Origin: Pacificispira sp040217575
Lineage (GTDB): Bacteria > Pseudomonadota > Alphaproteobacteria > UBA8366 > Aestuariispiraceae
DNA length: 64,000 nt
NCBI GenBank assembly: GCA_040217575.1
Contig: JAVJPW010000006.1
Span: 1,302,001-1,366,000 of the forward strand
Reading direction: 5' to 3'
Shown piece by piece: positions 60,975 to 64,000 of the stretch. Each line of letters begins with the position of its first letter. Positions within the stretch are counted from its first letter, which is position 1. The position numbers and the translations under genes were made by a program. Under the pieces are notes generated by a model. That model was not told the DNA's origin. It did no database searches and worked only from the letters and a program-made list of their open reading frames with translations.

Positions 60975-61829
60975 CTATCGCTGACCGGCCGCTTCGCGCC
61001 GCGCCATGAAGGCAAGGCGTTCGAACAGATGTACGTCCTGTTCGTTCTTCAACAGTGCGCCGTGCAGCGGGGGGATCGCTTTGGAAGGGTCGGATTCACG
61101 CAGCGTTTCCGGGTCGATGTCTTCGACCATCAAAAGCCGGATCCAGTCCAGAAGTTCGGATGTCGAAGGGCGCTTCTTCAGTCCCTGAACGTCACGCACC
61201 TGAAAGAACAGGCTTAATGCTTCCCGCAGCAGGCGCTTCTTGATGTCCGGGAAATGAACCTGAACGATGCGTTCCATCGTCTCCGGATCCGGGAAGCGGA
61301 TGAAATGGAAAAAGCAACGGCGCAGGAATGCGTCGGGCAGTTCCTTTTCATTGTTCGACGTAATGATCACGATCGGGCGGTTTTCCGCCTTCACCACTTC
61401 CTTTGTCTCGTAGACATGGAATTCCATCCGATCGAGTTCCAGCAGAAGATCGTTCGGGAACTCGATGTCCGCCTTGTCGATTTCGTCGATCAGAAGGACC
61501 GGTGCGGGTTTGGTCGTAAACGCCTCCCACAGTTTGCCCCGGACGATATAGTTCGCGATGTCATGGACACGTTCGTCGCCCAGTTGGCTGTCGCGCAGAC
61601 GGCTTACCGCGTCATATTCGTAAAGGCCCTGCTGCGCCTTGGTCGTCGACTTGATGTGCCATTCGATAAACGGCCGGTCCAGCGCGGTTGCGATTTCGCG
61701 CGCCAACTGGGTCTTTCCCGTGCCGGGTTCGCCCTTTACCAATAACGGGCGTTCCAGTTGCACGGCCGCGTTCACCGCGACCGCCAGATCCTCTTCCGCG
61801 ACATAGGATTCCGTTCCCGAAAAGCGCAT
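60975..61829 (-). CDS. MoxR-family AAA ATPase
   Basis: AAA+ chaperone-like ATPase of 284 residues. Walker A is LLVKGEPGTGKTQLAREIA and Walker B is PVLLIDEIDKADIEFPNDLL. ELDRMEFHVYETKE, IITSNNEKELPDAFLRRCFF (sensor 1) and a C-terminal helical lid follow. The ATG at 61829 is used; a TTG five codons earlier is the alternative. MoxR ATPases usually act with a vWA-domain protein, and none is adjacent in the window. It overlaps no neighbour; the M81 gene ends 1 base away, convergent. Confidence 0.92.
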   Translation of the reverse strand: MRFSGTESYVAEEDLAVAVNAAVQLERPLLVKGEPGTGKTQLAREIATALDRPFIEWHIKSTTKAQQGLYEYDAVSRLRDSQLGDERVHDIANYIVRGKLWEAFTTKPAPVLLIDEIDKADIEFPNDLLLELDRMEFHVYETKEVVKAENRPIVIITSNNEKELPDAFLRRCFFHFIRFPDPETMERIVQVHFPDIKKRLLREALSLFFQVRDVQGLKKRPSTSELLDWIRLLMVEDIDPETLRESDPSKAIPPLHGALLKNEQDVHLFERLAFMARREAAGQR

Positions 61830-61928
61830 ACCCGACGTTCCCAATAAAATTGATGTTGGGATAGAGTGTTAGGGGCGGGCGTCCAGGCAATCAACCCGGT
61901 GTCGGCGAAAAGAAGATTTGCCGTTCAT

Positions 61929-62567
61929 TCATGCGCCCGGTTCCGCGTCTATGAGATAGCGGCGAAGTACGCTCGTAATCCGTTCCGGGTCGGTGTCGTG
62001 CGGGAACAGCGTCAGGAAGCCGCCGTCCGGACCCATCAGGTAGGTGCTTGGTGAATGGCTGACCAGGTAGTCGTCCGCACCGGCCCCATCGAACGCGACT
62101 TTCACGCGATGAACACGAAAGGCGTCAACAGCCGCCGCAACCGCGCGACCGGACCCTGAAAGACCGATGAACTCCGGGTGAAAGGCACGGGCATAGGCGC
62201 TTGCGATTTCCGGTGTATCGCGGTCCGGATCGACCGTTATGAACAGGATCGAGACCCGCGCCGCGTCCTCGCCGGGCAGCATGTCGAGCGCATGGGCCAG
62301 ACGGGACAGGTCACCGGGACAGATATCCGGACAGAATGTATACCCGAAATAGATCAGCAGATGGGACCCCAGGAAGTCGGTATCGCGCACGGTTTCGCCG
62401 TCACCACGGGTCAGTTCGAACGGACCGCCGAACAAGTCAGGGGGAAAAAGCGTCTCCGCCGCGGCGGGCCTTGGTGGGGCCAAATACCCTGTGACCAACG
62501 AGGCGGCCATCAGCGCGGCGAAGACAGGGCCGGGAAGGGAGGAAACGCGGCCCTTAATCCACGACAT
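61929..62567 (-). CDS. SCO-family copper chaperone/thioredoxin-like protein
   Basis: Periplasmic, membrane-anchored SCO1/SenC protein of 212 residues, needed in relatives to load copper into cytochrome oxidase CuA. An N-terminal hydrophobic segment is followed by FGYTFCPDICPGDLSRL with the CxxxC copper ligands and the conserved His in LVSHSPSTYLMGPDGG. It begins inside the last bases of the preceding exported gene (overlap 14), so the two are coupled. Confidence 0.92.
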   Translation of the reverse strand: MSWIKGRVSSLPGPVFAALMAASLVTGYLAPPRPAAAETLFPPDLFGGPFELTRGDGETVRDTDFLGSHLLIYFGYTFCPDICPGDLSRLAHALDMLPGEDAARVSILFITVDPDRDTPEIASAYARAFHPEFIGLSGSGRAVAAAVDAFRVHRVKVAFDGAGADDYLVSHSPSTYLMGPDGGFLTLFPHDTDPERITSVLRRYLIDAEPGA

Positions 62568-63075
62568 GTTCTACACCCGGCAGGCCGAGGATTCCATTTG
62601 CTTCCAATTCCTCGGTAACGGTCGGGTCGCTTTCATACCAGCGGCTTCCATCGCCGCCATGTTCCTGTTCCCAGTCGCGGGTAAACCAGTTGGCACGACG
62701 CCATTCGCCATCCGGCAATGCCCGTTTGAACTGGACCACAAACATCGGGAAATGATCGTTTCTGATCAGAAGACCGTCCGCTTCGATCAACTGTCCGCAG
62801 AAAGGGGCCAGGTCATTCGCCGTGCCGGCGAACGGGTCGTTGTTCTTTATGGCAAGAAGCAGTGTGCCGTCTTCGCGCAGCAGTCCCATCTGTCGGCGCC
62901 CGCCACCGCAATCGTCCGGGCAGTCGCCGGTCAGTGCACACAGGACGTCGACGACCGTTGCCTGAATGCGGGCCTCCTCCTCCCCATAGATGCCCCAGGA
63001 ACTGGCAGCCCGGGCGTGATGCCCGGCGCCGATTGCCAATAGCGCGGTGAGGCAAAGCAGTGTCAGAAACCTCAT
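62554..63075 (-). CDS. exported protein of the SCO operon, unknown function
   Basis: A 173-residue protein with a signal peptide (MRFLTLLCLTALLAIGAGHH). A Cys cluster follows near residues 45-60 (VLCALTGDCPDDCGGGRRQM), then a beta-rich region (EADGLLIRNDHFPMFVVQFK) and a Trp-rich end (WFTRDWEQEHGGDGSRWY). Cys and His positions suggest metal or disulfide binding. It lies 16 bases after the preceding small Cys-rich gene and overlaps the SCO gene by 14 bases. No family recognised. Confidence 0.7.
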   Translation of the reverse strand: MRFLTLLCLTALLAIGAGHHARAASSWGIYGEEEARIQATVVDVLCALTGDCPDDCGGGRRQMGLLREDGTLLLAIKNNDPFAGTANDLAPFCGQLIEADGLLIRNDHFPMFVVQFKRALPDGEWRRANWFTRDWEQEHGGDGSRWYESDPTVTEELEANGILGLPGVEHVVD

Positions 63076-63091
63076 CTTCTTTCCTCCCGCA

Positions 63092-63526
63092 TCAGAACGG
63101 CTGGATGCCGTAATCTTCATGGTTGATGGTGACGATCCCGTGGTCGTCCGCAACCTGGTCGACCAGCAGGTAGTTAACCCCGTCGCGCAGGTAGTGGTCC
63201 CCTTCCACGGTGACCTCATGGGTCTGGATCGTAACCAGCCTGGGGTTGGCAACGGACGTATCGTCCCCTTCCATCCGGATGATCACATAGATGTCGCCGG
63301 TTTCCGTCAGGATGCTGACGGGAATGCCGCCGACCGCGCACCAGACGGCGCATTTGTGGTGCGCCGTTCCCACCGCATACATGATTTCGGACGTATAGCA
63401 CCAGGTGTCGATCAGCTCGCCGCGAACGGTGACGCGCGCAGGCTCATCGGCGGCGCGCCCCGATTGGGCGGGGATAAGGGCGGCAAGCGCCGCCAACAAT
63501 CCGAACGCGATTATCCAGTTCCGCAT
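63092..63526 (-). CDS. exported Cys/His-containing protein, unknown function
   Basis: A 144-residue protein with a Sec signal (IIAFGLLAALAALIPAQSGRA). The core motif is GELIDTWCYTSEIMYAVG, then TAHHKCAVWCAVGGIPV: three Cys and two adjacent His in about 25 residues, well suited to bind copper or haem. I recall similar exported proteins in alphaproteobacteria but no named function. It is first of three coupled exported genes ending with SCO, so a link to copper handling or oxidase assembly is inferred. Confidence 0.75.
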   Translation of the reverse strand: MRNWIIAFGLLAALAALIPAQSGRAADEPARVTVRGELIDTWCYTSEIMYAVGTAHHKCAVWCAVGGIPVSILTETGDIYVIIRMEGDDTSVANPRLVTIQTHEVTVEGDHYLRDGVNYLLVDQVADDHGIVTINHEDYGIQPF

Positions 63527-63708
63527 GGGCTGCCTTTCTTTCGGTCAAACGCAATGACAGGGCATCTAAATGGTATGCGCCAGGCGACGGTCCGGGCAAA
63601 TCACGCCCGCTTTATCGTCCGGTGATCGAACTTCACGGGCCGCGCATTTCATCTATTGACGGGGGGTGCATTCCGGGCGAAAGGGGAACCCGAACCAATG
63701 GTGATTGA

Positions 63709-64000
63709 ATGAACGATGATCTGGTCCTGACACAAGAGGTCTATGCCCCGCCCGCAAAGCCCCCCTTCGCGGTCGCAAGTATCATTCTTTCTATGGGTCT
63801 TCTTGCCATCGGTTCCGGCCTGGCATTCGCATATATCCCGACGCGATTGGCACAACTGGGTTTCGACCCGGAATGGGCCGGCTGGATTATGACCAGCGTG
63901 GCGCTGGGCGGATTCGTCGGCTGTGTGACCGCAGGCATCCTGGTGCGCCGTGTGGGGCATGCCCGTACCTTCATGGCCAGCGCGGCGTTGGGTATTCTGG
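63709..64000 (+). CDS. MFS transporter, 5' part (runs off the window)
   Basis: The first 97 codons of a major facilitator superfamily transporter. After MNDDLVLTQEVYAPPAKP come two membrane helices (AVASIILSMGLLAIGSGLAF and a helix around WAGWIMTSVALGGFVGCVTA). The loop AGILVRRVGHARTFM between helices 2 and 3 is the MFS signature region, modified. The gene continues past 64000. Substrate unknown. Confidence 0.8.
   Translation, partial: MNDDLVLTQEVYAPPAKPPFAVASIILSMGLLAIGSGLAFAYIPTRLAQLGFDPEWAGWIMTSVALGGFVGCVTAGILVRRVGHARTFMASAALGIL

Overview
The window is a G+C-rich, densely coded chromosomal segment of an alphaproteobacterium. I infer the class from the gene set and gene order: a zinc-ribbon DinB, an aa3-type cytochrome oxidase subunit IV peptide, HdaA, a glnB-glnA operon, and the order purM/purN - hdaA - ppk - ppx - rnd - aspS, which I know from other alphaproteobacteria. 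A Rhodospirillales-like, probably marine, heterotroph fits, but nothing here fixes the genus. I see no rRNA, tRNA, CRISPR array, insertion sequence or prophage.

Layout. 1-17 kb is housekeeping: dinB, a 2-hydroxyacid dehydrogenase, a ureohydrolase, a TauE/SafE permease, yicC-gmk, the dapA-smpB-EamA operon, a soluble lytic transglycosylase, a HAD dehalogenase, an alpha/beta hydrolase coupled to a PLP dehydratase, and an ABC-F / CoA-transferase pair. 17-37 kb holds ndk and its terminator, a 44-residue oxidase subunit IV gene, purM-purN, a DUF2066 protein and hdaA. It continues with a polyphosphate neighbourhood (CYTH-CHAD protein, SixA-like phosphatase, ppk, ppx), then rnd with an M23 peptidase, a LysR/YciI pair, an SbtB-SbtA-NhaA block for Na+-dependent bicarbonate uptake, a small HTH gene and aspS. 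37-50 kb holds glpD, a three-gene cassette resembling VgrG-associated type VI secretion accessory and effector genes, a TMADH-type flavin oxidoreductase, a second alpha/beta hydrolase - dehydratase pair, a 27-codon membrane-peptide gene, and a divergent flavodoxin-fold reductase/TetR pair with a triple operator. 50-64 kb holds glnB-glnA with a sigma-54-type promoter, a PAS protein, ilvD, a second ureohydrolase, a low-G+C operon (PhyH-like dioxygenase, histidine ammonia-lyase homologue, methyltransferase), an M81/MlrC peptidase, a MoxR ATPase, an exported SCO operon and the start of an MFS transporter.

The strongest candidates for something undescribed are two compositionally foreign blocks. 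The first is the operon at 56241-59372, whose ammonia-lyase homologue lacks the Ala-Ser-Gly triad that makes the MIO cofactor and differs at two further active-site positions; it is translationally coupled to a dioxygenase and followed by a methyltransferase. The second is the orphan cassette at 38973-41814, with a transglutaminase/papain-like Cys-His-Asp protein behind a LysM/peptidoglycan-binding protein and an Ig-like adaptor. Smaller discoveries are the 27-residue gene at 47496-47579 with its own Shine-Dalgarno and terminator, and a TetR gene that looks leaderless inside its own operators.

All functions come from reading motifs and remembered family sequences; no search was run. Start codons were chosen by Shine-Dalgarno, overlap and family length.
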